From NCBI RefSeq assembly GCF_000331305.1, contig NZ_KB217478.1, forward strand, positions 1,208,564 to 1,272,563: a stretch of DNA of 64,000 nucleotides, read 5' to 3'. Below, one piece after another: positions 55,549 through 63,993 of the stretch. This stretch comes from Calothrix sp. PCC 7103 (GTDB lineage: Bacteria; Cyanobacteriota; Cyanobacteriia; Cyanobacteriales; Nostocaceae). Within the stretch, counting starts at the first letter, position 1; each line of letters starts with the position of its first letter. Position numbers and translations under genes: made by a program. The notes under the pieces are model-generated. The model was given only the letters and a program-made list of their open reading frames with translations, was not told the origin of the DNA and searched no databases.

Positions 55549-56535
55549 ATGCGACAAGAATTAATGCTAGACCAAGCAACGTTATATCAGCTAAAAATTT
55601 TTTATACAGTTGTCAAATTTGGAAGCTTTACTCGTGCAGGTCAAGAGCTTTTTCTCTCTCAACCCGCAGTTTGTATGCAGGTGAAAAAATTAGCTCAAGC
55701 ACTTGGTTTGTCGTTATTTGATAAGCTAGGTAAAAATATCAGCCCGAGTATAGCTGGACAGGAATTAATAGCAACATGCGATAAAATCTTCAATACGATG
55801 GATAAGTTTGAAGATAAGTTAGCTGATTTACAGACATTGAAGCAAGGTACACTAAGACTCTCAGGGCTAACTACAGCTAAGTATATTATTCCGTTGACTT
55901 TAGGAGAATTCAGTCAGCGTTACCCAGATATAGATGTTTCGTTAAAATTGGCAAATCATAGTGGGATTGCCGAACGGATGATGAAAAATTTAGACGACCT
56001 ATATATAGTTAGTGAAATTCCCAAGTTTATCGATGTTGAAAGTTTTCCATTTTTCCGAGATGAGTTGGTTGTTGTAGCTTGCTCTCGTCACCCATTAGCT
56101 AGAGAAAAGAAGATTTCGATTCATCAACTTGCCAACGAAACTTTTATCATGCGTGAAATCGGTTCTTTAACACGAAATCAGGTACAAAACATCCTCCTCC
56201 AGCATGATGTTAAAGTACGAGTTAAAATGGAATCGAACAATGATGAGATGATTAAGTCTTTTGTAGCTGATGGTTTAGGTATTTCGGTTCTGCCACGTCA
56301 GTGCATAATTTCAAATCCGGATAATCAATTAACAATTCTTAATGTCGAACATTTCCCAATCTGGCGCCAGTGGCATATAGTATATCCAGCCAAAAAGCAT
56401 TTGTCTGCGCTTGCGAAAACTTATTTAGAGTATTTACTAGAAATATCAGTAGGTTGCTCAGAGGTTGAAATGAGTAACTGTCGATTAATCTCGGACTACA
56501 CACTACACAGTTACAACGACTATGTTGCAGCATAA
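55549..56535 (+). CDS. LysR-family regulator (CmpR/CcmR-like)
   Basis: A 328-residue LysR protein. The helix-turn-helix 'TVVKFGSFTRAGQELFLSQP' then 'AVCMQVKKLAQALGLSLFDK' is followed by an effector-binding domain with 'LRLSGLTTAKYIIPLTLGEF'. An alternative ATG at 55564 gives a more standard N-terminus (MLDQATLYQLKIF). Cyanobacterial LysR proteins of this subgroup control carbon uptake genes, and the divergent sbtAB supports that role here. Confidence 0.85.
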   Translation: MRQELMLDQATLYQLKIFYTVVKFGSFTRAGQELFLSQPAVCMQVKKLAQALGLSLFDKLGKNISPSIAGQELIATCDKIFNTMDKFEDKLADLQTLKQGTLRLSGLTTAKYIIPLTLGEFSQRYPDIDVSLKLANHSGIAERMMKNLDDLYIVSEIPKFIDVESFPFFRDELVVVACSRHPLAREKKISIHQLANETFIMREIGSLTRNQVQNILLQHDVKVRVKMESNNDEMIKSFVADGLGISVLPRQCIISNPDNQLTILNVEHFPIWRQWHIVYPAKKHLSALAKTYLEYLLEISVGCSEVEMSNCRLISDYTLHSYNDYVAA

Positions 56536-56807
56536 AATTCTAGAAACCTGGTTTCTTCTAATTTCTTCTAAAGAATACTCAGTATTTCAGTGCCATTCGT
56601 TGAGTGACATATTTCTCATATAATTAAACACAACTACACTTAACACGGGTAAGAAATGTCATTCTGAGCGTAGCGCTCCGGCGGAGCATTTGCCGCAGGC
56701 TAGAATCTCTAAGATGCTTCACTGCACTACGTTTCGTTCAGCATGACAAAGTTTATATTCTACCCATTAGCAGTATAAAGCAACATTTTTATAACTACTA
56801 GCGTCTA
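56536..56807. repeat. Intergenic region with GTCATTCTGAGCG... repeat
   Basis: Holds a GAAACC..GGTTTCTTC repeat (about 56542-56561) and a ~90-bp TGTCATTCTGAGCGTAGCG...AGCATGACA inverted repeat (about 56656-56749), of the type also at about 51371-51443. No gene. Confidence 0.55.
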
Positions 56808-57137
56808 ATGGGGGGGTGTTACCCCTATTTTTTTAGAGAAAAATGCGATTCAAAAAAAGCATACGTATTTATTGCAGTAGCGACAATGCTGCTGAGTCTT
56901 TGTTGTGGCGTAAAAACAGTACAAGCAACAGGCCCAATCAATTCAGTTACGCTAATTATTAGCGATATGCAAGCACCACAAGACGCTTATCCACATGGAG
57001 TACCCAAACACTACAGTTGGGCGAATGGTGGAATTGCCACAGGCAGATTCAAATACGTCACAACCGACTGGCAAGCTTTTAACATGACAACCTTACCAGC
57101 AGACCAAATTCGCTCCGTACCGCCACCACTAGAATAG
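56808..57137 (+). pseudogene. Internally deleted, probably frameshifted paralogue of the next gene
   Basis: A 109-residue frame whose signal-peptide region and N-terminal part ('INSVTLIISDMQAPQDAYPH', 'GVPKHYSW') and C-terminal part ('GGIATGRFKYVTTDWQAFNM', 'SVPPPLE') match the gene at 57203. The ~145 residues between SW and GG are missing in frame. The natural start, ATGCGATTCAAAAAAAGC at 56843, is out of frame across an A7 tract, so a frameshift also seems present. The ATG at 56808 lies in a GGGGGTGTTACCCC palindrome without a ribosome-binding site. Confidence 0.65.
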
Positions 57138-57144
57138 TAATGTG

Positions 57145-57165
57145 GGTCAGGCAGGATGCCTGACC
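57145..57165. terminator. Hairpin GGTCAGGCA/TGCCTGACC
   Basis: A 9-bp perfect stem with 3-nt loop between the two paralogues; same repeat family as 34065-34085. Confidence 0.5.
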
Positions 57166-57202
57166 ATATTAGTGTTAATAAAACAAATTGATTTAAGTAA
57201 TT

Positions 57203-57982
57203 ATGCGTATTAAGCCAATTCATTTATTTCTTGTAGTAGTCGCGATACTATTCAGTTTCGGCGCCAGTGTCAGCGCGCGACAGCCAAGAATAAATTCGGT
57301 AGCAACAATTATCAGTGATATGAAGCCACCACATGATGCGGCACCACGTGGAGTGCCCAAACATTACAGTTGGACAAAAGGACCAGAATTGGGGATGGGT
57401 AACAACCCCAAGAATTTTAAAGCAATGATTGCATGGGGGCAACTATATGAAGCAGAACAAGGAAACCCCGCAAAAAATACGCGCGTTCAGATACGAAACG
57501 TCAAGTCTTATGTTCTTAGCAAAAGAGATAGAAAATGGCGCCTATTAAAAAGTTCAGTTGGAGTAGATGGTGCAGCATATCGCGAGGACTTTGCAGGAGA
57601 TAACAACAAATCACCAGACGTTCGTATAGAAAAAGATGGTAGTATTTCAACAAAAGCAGGAGGAGGATATAACTATCACTTCTGGTCAAAAAACGGTAGA
57701 AGCACTGTAAACCCCAACGACATAGCTGGTATATTCACTACCTGTCAAGCAAGACTAGTAATAGACAACGCAAAAAAACCAGACGATAGAAGCAAAGCTA
57801 AATACGTGCTTAACATGGGTGGAGATTACTGGCTAGACCTTGCGGCACCGTGGGATAATTTTAAAACCAACGGTGGCATAGGAATGGGTAGGTTCAAATA
57901 CGTACAAAGAAACTGGCAAGCATTCAACATGACAACAGTTCCAGAATCTGAACTTCGCCGCAACCCTCCACCAATCGAGTAA
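57203..57982 (+). CDS. Secreted hypothetical protein
   Basis: A 259-residue protein with a signal peptide ('IHLFLVVVAILFSFGASVSA'). The mature part has beta-rich text: 'AMIAWGQLYEAEQGNPAKNT', 'VRIEKDGSISTKAGGGYNYH', 'GDYWLDLAAPWDNF', 'GMGRFKYVQRNWQAFNMTTV'. No family recognised. Length and even composition suggest a single extracellular domain. The upstream paralogue has lost the middle part. Confidence 0.7.
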   Translation: MRIKPIHLFLVVVAILFSFGASVSARQPRINSVATIISDMKPPHDAAPRGVPKHYSWTKGPELGMGNNPKNFKAMIAWGQLYEAEQGNPAKNTRVQIRNVKSYVLSKRDRKWRLLKSSVGVDGAAYREDFAGDNNKSPDVRIEKDGSISTKAGGGYNYHFWSKNGRSTVNPNDIAGIFTTCQARLVIDNAKKPDDRSKAKYVLNMGGDYWLDLAAPWDNFKTNGGIGMGRFKYVQRNWQAFNMTTVPESELRRNPPPIE

Positions 57983-58312
57983 CCTAATATAATATTATTG
58001 GCAAATTAAAACTTCTTAAACCAACCTAAACGTGCAGAGTAAACTCGCTAATCCGCAAGACTTTTCCTGGTCATTTTGGTACACCCTGCCGATATACCCA
58101 ACTGACTGTATCCCCTAAGTCGGCACCGAGAAAGTACTTATGTAGCAAGGGTTAGCAAGAATACTTACAGGTCATATCAGCACCGACAATAATGGTCACT
58201 AAATGGTGAACACGGCATGTAACTATCGTCTGAAGAGTCTACCATATAAGCATTCCTAGGGCGAACAACAAACTACTTCTGGCTATCGTTTAGCTATCAT
58301 AATAATACCTAC
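57983..58312. other. Junction region between chromosome and integrated element
   Basis: GGCGCC is last seen at about 57538. CTAG-rich sequence starts near 58250. The left boundary of the element is therefore somewhere in this spacer. It carries one copy of ATGTAACTATCGTCT (58217-58231). No tRNA or clear att repeat is seen. Confidence 0.4.
58217..58231. repeat. ATGTAACTATCGTCT site, copy 1
   Basis: Identical 15-mer to 59820-59834. Related TGTAACTATCGGCT sites lie at 59901-59914 and, inverted, 59461-59474. They may be recombinase-binding sites flanking the integrase gene. Confidence 0.5.
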
Positions 58313-59425
58313 ATGGTTGGTATAGAAGTATATAGAGGTAAGCTACGTATCCGACTACCTAGGACAGTACTAGGCATCACCCAGAGGTACATAAATACTA
58401 GTCTAGAGGACACCCAGGATAACCATAAGCAGGTACAGAAGCTAGCATGGACTATAGAGGAAGATATCAGGATAGGTAACTTAGACACTACCTTCAGACG
58501 CTACAAAACAGCCCTAGCCCTACCTGTAGGTACACTGTCCATACTAGATATCTGGAGTAGCTACTGCGAGCATAAGAAACATCTAGTATCTACGACTACC
58601 TACACCCAAGAGTATCAGAGAAGACTAAGTAACCATATTACTAGGCTACCGAGTTATCAGCTAGGAGATGCCAAATACATACAGCAGTACTTATATACTA
58701 CTCTATCAGTTAAAGCAGCTAAGTTGGTACTGATGTATCTGAATGCTGCATGTACTTGGTCAGTCGATAGTGGTTTGATAGTCCATAACCCGTTTAAAGG
58801 ACTCTACAAGTCTCCTAGAGGTACTGCTAGGTCTACACCTGACCCCTTTAGCTACCTAGAGAGAGAAGCCATACTAGAGACTATCCTAGCTAGGTATCCT
58901 AGGTACCATCCCTTTGTTAAGTTTCTGTTCCTAACTGGCTGTAGGACTGGTGAGGCAATAGGTCTACAGTGGCAACATGTATCACCAGATAGTAGCCAGA
59001 TAACTTTTAGGGATACCTATAACACTAGATACAAGATACGCAAGGCTACTAAGACTGGTATCACTAGAAGGTTTCCTTGTAACTCAATACTACGCCATTT
59101 ACTAGAGGAGCTACGACCACCTAATGTACTACCGGATATGTTGGTATTCCCTAGTAGGACAGGTATCACTATCAACCTAAATGACTTCAATAAAAGCATC
59201 TGGAGAGGTACTAAGTCCCGACTAGGAATAGTACCTAAACTAGTATCCGAGGGGCTAGTAGAGCGCTACAGGTGTCTATATACGACTAGACATACCTTTA
59301 TCACTATGTGCCTAGATAAAGGTATTCCAGTAACTCAGGTAGCTCTGTGGGTTGGTAATAGTCCTGATATCATCCTTAAGCACTACTCAGGTATCATTAG
59401 AGACATAGAAGTACCTATCGAGTAA
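58313..59425 (+). CDS. Tyrosine recombinase / integrase
   Basis: A 370-residue site-specific recombinase. The catalytic domain has 'LTGCRTGEAIGLQWQHV' (Arg I), 'YTTRHTFITMCLDKGI' (box II Arg), 'ALWVGNSPDIILKHYSG' (catalytic Tyr). The first His of box II and the His of the LGHS motif are replaced (Tyr and Asn), a variation seen in some cyanobacterial integrases. It would integrate and excise the surrounding element. Codon and CTAG use match the downstream rep gene, not the chromosome. Confidence 0.88.
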   Translation: MVGIEVYRGKLRIRLPRTVLGITQRYINTSLEDTQDNHKQVQKLAWTIEEDIRIGNLDTTFRRYKTALALPVGTLSILDIWSSYCEHKKHLVSTTTYTQEYQRRLSNHITRLPSYQLGDAKYIQQYLYTTLSVKAAKLVLMYLNAACTWSVDSGLIVHNPFKGLYKSPRGTARSTPDPFSYLEREAILETILARYPRYHPFVKFLFLTGCRTGEAIGLQWQHVSPDSSQITFRDTYNTRYKIRKATKTGITRRFPCNSILRHLLEELRPPNVLPDMLVFPSRTGITINLNDFNKSIWRGTKSRLGIVPKLVSEGLVERYRCLYTTRHTFITMCLDKGIPVTQVALWVGNSPDIILKHYSGIIRDIEVPIE

Positions 59426-60139
59426 GCGCGAACTGATGAATACTGCTATACATACGTTACAGCCGATAGTTACATACTAGAGCGTGATATAGACACGAAT
59501 AGGAAGCAATGGGGGTTAATGGGGTTAAAGGTATAGCCAGAGCTACTTCTAGTCATCCAGAGGTACCTTTGTTAATAGGGACTAAGCGCACTTCTGCGCC
59601 TCCGTAGAAATACCTAAGCCGATATTCCGCTCTAGGTAATAATACTCGATACGGGAATACCCGTTTCTATAACTAATAGTGCTGTTTTAGCACCTTTGAG
59701 CCTGGATGCCTTACCTAGCGCTCTTTTCCGCTATTCCTTGACTTTCCAGTGTTATCCCATAAGTATTTATACTTACTACCACCATTTAGAGGTAGTTTAG
59801 ATACCCCGGTTTCCATAGTATGTAACTATCGTCTCTAATGTATAGCTGGTAAGTACTTAGGGGCGGTTTCCAATACTAATAGCTGGTGCGGGGCTGTGAC
59901 TGTAACTATCGGCTACAGTAGGCTCTAGGTATACCGTTAAAAGTGAGCGACTAGCCACGCACTAGCTGACTTTCCAGTATATCAGAAAAACTTATCTAAT
60001 ATCCAATATCACAGCAGAAGTGCATTATCTACTTATCTCTCTAGGTAACTCTATAACACGGTAAGTATATATACTCATAGGTATTAGTAAGTCCCCCTAG
60101 GTAGGCTAGGAGGAGGGAGGTATATATTAAGTAGTGTAC
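59426..60139. other. Non-coding region of the integrated element
   Basis: A 714-bp region with three TGTAACTATCG-type sites (59461-59474 inverted; 59820-59834; 59901-59914) and many CTAG-containing words. No gene seen. It could include an att site or a replication origin. Confidence 0.45.
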
Positions 60140-63100
60140 TTAGGAGAGAAGTCTAGACATTAGTATTGACTGTTGAGTAGTACGAGTTACTATATATTGT
60201 CTCTCCTTAGTTGTCCCACTAACTCCTTCTACTTCTTTAGAGGTCATGTCTAAGTTAGTGGTACAAACTCGGACTTGCTTCGAGTTAACTGTGTACTCCA
60301 TCAACTCCAGAAGTGACTTAGCTGTACCGGATGCATCCTTCATGTCAACTCTAACTCCTAACTGTCGAACTGTCTCAACTCCAATATCACGGACTACTGC
60401 CATAAACCCTGACAAGTCGTACTTGGTGAACTTACCAGCATCTAGGACTGGTTGTAGTGCTGCTAGGAGACGCTCTAAGGACTGTTTATTACGAGCATAG
60501 AACTTACCATCGTAGCCCCCATCTTGCTCATTACGACTAGCTATAACTACGTCATCTCGTAGTAAGTTATACATGTCAGTCTTAAGTAACTTAGTAGCAG
60601 CTATCGTGTACTTACCGCGTTTGTTATACCAGAGTACCTCATCAGCAGTTACATCAGCTTGTCCAGACTGGCTAGGGTACATAGCTAGAGATATGAAATA
60701 GCGCTCAACAGCTAGTAAGTCCGTCTTGGTAACAGTAATACCTTGCTTACGGCTCTTGGCTAGCTTCTTAACTGCTGCTACCTGTTCTTTATTGAATACG
60801 GGGGCAGTTGCTATTGCTTCAGCTTCAGCCACTTTCAGTTGCTTCTGTTGTTCCTTGATATCATGCTTACGTACTGAAACAGGTATTTCCTGAGTGAGTA
60901 GCTCTATGGTATGACCAGACGACTGTACAGCACTCCAGAACTTACTACCTCTAAACTCCTTACCCTGTTCCTGTTGTAGTAAGTAAACCATCTGGTACTC
61001 TTGGATGCTGTAGTAGTCCTGGTGTAGTAGCTCTTTAAGCTTTCTAGAAGTACCTCTCATCTCTAGCTCATGACCTAGTACGAATGGTTGTATAGCTTCA
61101 GTACCTAGGTTATGACGTTCAGCTAACCTATCCACATCTAGTAGCGCATTTGAGTTGTCATCGATATAGACATATACTTTATCCAGAGGATATCTAACTC
61201 TGCCCACACTCTGTAAGCAGTCTTTAAATGTTAAGTCCCTTGAGTTAACAAATACACCTACCACACTGTCAAAGTACTCACAGCTAATATCCACACCAGT
61301 CCCTACTGTTGGTGATGCTACTACTAGTTGGTACCTCTGTACTGTACTGTTAATGTCTCCTAAGTCGTAGGTATCTTTAGTCTTGGAGGTGATACAGGCT
61401 ACAGGTACATCTGGGTTAAGTATTTGCATCTTAGCCGCTATAGCCTCAGCTTTAACTCGACTGTCTGTAGCTACATACACTTTCTTACCTTCACTTACTA
61501 GGCTAGCTATGGTACTATATGCTACATCTTCAGTACCTAGCTGTACAAAAGTCTTAGTATGGGGCTTAACCATATTTAAGTATTTTTGTACTGTCAACTC
61601 TGGGTACTTATCACTCTTAGCCATCTCGGTTAAGATATCGACTTCAGTATCAGAGACAGTAGCACTAGTGGCAATGATGTGAGTAGCCGACTGTACCAGT
61701 ACCTTAAGGATGTCATAGCACTTATTACGTTTAGCAGCTATGGAGGTTTCTTTACTTAGGAAAGTGTACTGTAGTGCTTGGTCTATCTCATCTAGTACGA
61801 GTAGCTCTTTAGTAGTGTGCCAGCCATTAAAGGACAGAGCTAAGGAGTCATAAGTACAGATAAGGAACCGGACGCTACCTAACTCATCTCCTTTGAACGC
61901 TCTTACACCATTCAAGTCAGAGTATTTAACAAAACCCTCATCCTTTAAAGCATCGTACCACTGCTCTACTAGCGCTACTCTGTGGCATACTATACGAACA
62001 TAGGTGTTATTGTTACTATCTAGTTGCTTGGCTTGTCTAATACACTCCTTAACGTACCAAGTCTTACCAGTACCAATAGGAGACTGGATAACAGTTAGCT
62101 TGGCAGCATCCAAGTCGATACCCATATCAGCTACAAACTGTTTTGAGGTAGTAATAGCGTCAGTTAAGGGGTAGTGAGACTGCTTAAGCTGTTCTAAGGA
62201 ACTCTTGGCACCGTAGTTTAGACCTCTTAGCAGTACTACTTTATACTCTTCTGTATTCCAAGCTGTACCATCTGCTTTAACTTCAGAGCCATAAGCATCC
62301 TGTGCCCACTCCTGTAGCGCTTCTCTAGCCTCCTCTACTGACCAAGTACCAGTTAGAACCAACTTAGATGCTATGATACCAGTCTCTAGCGCTCTATTGT
62401 TAGCAGTGCCAGCATTACGACTACCTGTAGCTAACTTAGCTTTACATCTCTTTACTAACCCCTCTACTTGCTTACTGGTTAGCTTCTGTACTGCTACTGT
62501 ATCCTGGTATACCTGGATAGTATCTAGTAGTTCTGTAACTGTACCTACTATATTGGTACTAGTAGTCTTAGCCGTCTTAACTTTAGCTGTAGGAGCTACC
62601 AGAGTGGTAAAGGGGAAGTCAGATAAGGTATAACGACGGTCAGAATGTAGTTCTAGTAGCTGTACTGCATAAGGGTCGCTAGGGTTCTTCATATGGTTAA
62701 ACCCTGGTAAGCGCATTACACGGGGTAAGTCCTTAACTACCTCATCTCCTCCAGTTAGGTTTATGAGTAGTTGCTGGTAGGCTGTGAAGCGCTCTATGGG
62801 ACATGCTTCAGGTTGTAGAAACCAGTAGAGATGCTTACCGTTTTTAGACTGTACTATGGCACTTGGTAGAGGTAGCTGGTCTAAGTTCTTAGGCTCACAT
62901 CCGTCATAGTCACAAAAGAATGAAGTAACTCCAGTAATGTTAGCAGCCGTTCTACCAGTTCCATCTGTATGGTTAACTGTATGGTAGATGCCCGCACCTC
63001 GACTATTCAAGTCCATTAAGCGCTTCATTGTTCTAGAGTCAGTACTACCGTGCCAGTTAGCGACTAGGCTAGAGTCCTTTGTACCCTTAGTCTTGGCACC

Positions 63101-63289
63101 GTCATCAAAAGTCTGAAAACAGATGTCATTATCTCCATGTACTGCTCTTAGAAGCTCGATAGCAGTATCATAAGACTTGGTTGACAATGTAGAGGTATAT
63201 GAGTTATCTTTATTGGTATAAGTAAGCATTTGAGTTAGTTCCTTGAGTGCTTTATGTTTAACCGGAAAGCCCATTGGTGTTGATAGCAC
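60140..63289 (-). CDS. CyRepA1-type plasmid replication protein (primase-helicase)
   Basis: A 1049-residue protein. Residues ~80-225 resemble a RepB/AEP-type primase: 'GVTSFFCDYDGCEPKN', 'IVQSKNGKHLYWFL', 'DLPRVMRLPGFNHMK'. Residues ~390-720 are a superfamily 2 helicase: Walker A 'SPIGTGKTW', 'ICTYDSLAL', DEAD-like 'LVLDEIDQAL', 'ATSATVSDTE', 'VGTGVDISCEYFD', 'QSVGRVRYP'. This fits the cyanobacterial plasmid replication family called CyRepA1. It suggests the element is, or was, an autonomously replicating plasmid now beside chromosomal DNA. Confidence 0.82.
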   Translation of the reverse strand: MLSTPMGFPVKHKALKELTQMLTYTNKDNSYTSTLSTKSYDTAIELLRAVHGDNDICFQTFDDGAKTKGTKDSSLVANWHGSTDSRTMKRLMDLNSRGAGIYHTVNHTDGTGRTAANITGVTSFFCDYDGCEPKNLDQLPLPSAIVQSKNGKHLYWFLQPEACPIERFTAYQQLLINLTGGDEVVKDLPRVMRLPGFNHMKNPSDPYAVQLLELHSDRRYTLSDFPFTTLVAPTAKVKTAKTTSTNIVGTVTELLDTIQVYQDTVAVQKLTSKQVEGLVKRCKAKLATGSRNAGTANNRALETGIIASKLVLTGTWSVEEAREALQEWAQDAYGSEVKADGTAWNTEEYKVVLLRGLNYGAKSSLEQLKQSHYPLTDAITTSKQFVADMGIDLDAAKLTVIQSPIGTGKTWYVKECIRQAKQLDSNNNTYVRIVCHRVALVEQWYDALKDEGFVKYSDLNGVRAFKGDELGSVRFLICTYDSLALSFNGWHTTKELLVLDEIDQALQYTFLSKETSIAAKRNKCYDILKVLVQSATHIIATSATVSDTEVDILTEMAKSDKYPELTVQKYLNMVKPHTKTFVQLGTEDVAYSTIASLVSEGKKVYVATDSRVKAEAIAAKMQILNPDVPVACITSKTKDTYDLGDINSTVQRYQLVVASPTVGTGVDISCEYFDSVVGVFVNSRDLTFKDCLQSVGRVRYPLDKVYVYIDDNSNALLDVDRLAERHNLGTEAIQPFVLGHELEMRGTSRKLKELLHQDYYSIQEYQMVYLLQQEQGKEFRGSKFWSAVQSSGHTIELLTQEIPVSVRKHDIKEQQKQLKVAEAEAIATAPVFNKEQVAAVKKLAKSRKQGITVTKTDLLAVERYFISLAMYPSQSGQADVTADEVLWYNKRGKYTIAATKLLKTDMYNLLRDDVVIASRNEQDGGYDGKFYARNKQSLERLLAALQPVLDAGKFTKYDLSGFMAVVRDIGVETVRQLGVRVDMKDASGTAKSLLELMEYTVNSKQVRVCTTNLDMTSKEVEGVSGTTKERQYIVTRTTQQSILMSRLLS
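60207..60262. repeat. CCCACTAACTC...GTTAGTGGTAC repeat, copy 1
   Basis: About 55 bp within the rep gene 3' end, with an inverted pair ACTAACTC/..GTTAGTGG. A close copy lies at 63880-63935. Confidence 0.6.
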
Positions 63290-63310
63290 TAGTGGGCTAT
63301 TTAACTATGT

Positions 63311-63324
63311 AACCTAGCTAGGTT
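63311..63324. promoter_or_regulatory. Palindrome AACCTAGCTAGGTT and related repeats upstream of rep
   Basis: A perfect 14-bp palindrome overlaps the stop of the RHH gene 22 bp before the rep start. Related ACTAGGTTAGG/ACTAGGTTAACCT words occur at about 63513-63540, upstream of the RHH gene. They look like operators for that small protein or iterons. Confidence 0.5.
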
Positions 63325-63490
63325 AACCTACAGTAGACTTGATACTAGCGTTAAAGCAGACGTATCGTACATAGCTGCTAACCGACATCCCTAAACTACT
63401 TGCTCTATCTTTGAGACTCTCCATCTCATCGGTTGAGACTCTAGCTGATATCCACTTACTGTCTGTCTTTGTATACATCTTTGTCTCCAT
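63323..63490 (-). CDS. Small ribbon-helix-helix-like protein (CopG type)
   Basis: A 55-residue frame: 'SKWISARVSTDEMESLKDRA' then 'SSLGMSVSSYVRYVCFNA'. The strand-helix-helix plan (xxISARVS..E...L...A...G.S.S.YVR) is typical of RHH/CopG or MobC-like DNA-binding proteins. It lies 33 bp upstream of rep on the same strand, the usual place for a plasmid copy-control repressor. Palindromes of AACCTAG type lie on both sides. Confidence 0.7.
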   Translation of the reverse strand: METKMYTKTDSKWISARVSTDEMESLKDRASSLGMSVSSYVRYVCFNASIKSTVG

Positions 63491-63582
63491 AGTTCTCACA
63501 CTATTAACTTGTAAACTAGGTTAGGTAACTAGGTTAACCTCTTATTATAAGATACAATACTTTTAGAGGTTATTCCGGGAAG

Positions 63583-63828
63583 TTACTGAAGAATATTTGT
63601 ATTATTTTCAGTTATCATACATTCACTTTTGTACAGTTCTACAGCTTCTCTTAATAGCGTCCTAGCTTCACAGTAGCCAGATGCTCCTATGTACTTATGT
63701 AGTGCTTTATACAGACCCTCGTGAGTATTATCTGTCCACTCTGGAGTGACAAAAGCACCTCTAGCTAGGTCTCCTAGTGGTGTATCTTCTTTCTTATAAG
63801 GACGTAGCCAAGTTCTAAAGGACTTCAT
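63583..63828 (-). CDS. YozE-like SAM-domain-type small protein
   Basis: An 81-residue protein: 'FRTWLRPYKKEDTPLGDLAR' and 'ASGYCEARTLLREAVELYK' resemble the YozE_SAM_like family ('F..WL......D.PIGDLA.D.'). Function unknown; such genes are common on plasmids and phages. Its start lies 9 bp after the stop of a small upstream frame. Confidence 0.6.
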   Translation of the reverse strand: MKSFRTWLRPYKKEDTPLGDLARGAFVTPEWTDNTHEGLYKALHKYIGASGYCEARTLLREAVELYKSECMITENNTNILQ

Positions 63829-63837
63829 ATAGTTTAC

Positions 63838-63993
63838 CTAGTAGGTTGTCCGTAGCAGTATTTTACTAACCTTGCTTACTGCCCCACTAACTCCTATCTC
63901 TTTCTTAGAGGTCGTGTCTGAGTTAGTGGTACAAAAGCTAGGGTACCTAGTGGTTACTCTGGATACTCGGATAACGTTGCTGTACTTCCTCAT
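63838..63993 (-). CDS. Small frame sharing a C-terminal motif with rep
   Basis: A 51-residue frame with 'FCTTNSDTTSKKEIGVSG', very like 'VCTTNLDMTSKEVEGVSG' near the end of the replication protein. The shared text comes from the ~55-bp DNA repeat. It may be a gene fragment rather than a real product. Confidence 0.35.
   Translation of the reverse strand: MRKYSNVIRVSRVTTRYPSFCTTNSDTTSKKEIGVSGAVSKVSKILLRTTY
63880..63935. repeat. CCCACTAACTC...GAGTTAGTGGTAC repeat, copy 2
   Basis: Arms CCACTAACTC (63882-63891) and GAGTTAGTGG (63920-63929) form a perfect 10-bp inverted repeat; copy 1 is in the rep gene. Confidence 0.65.

Noticed and set aside
56640-56760. GTCATTCTGAGCG... inverted repeat as a novel element
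   Set aside because: This type of repeat is common in cyanobacterial spacers; it is listed only as a repeat.
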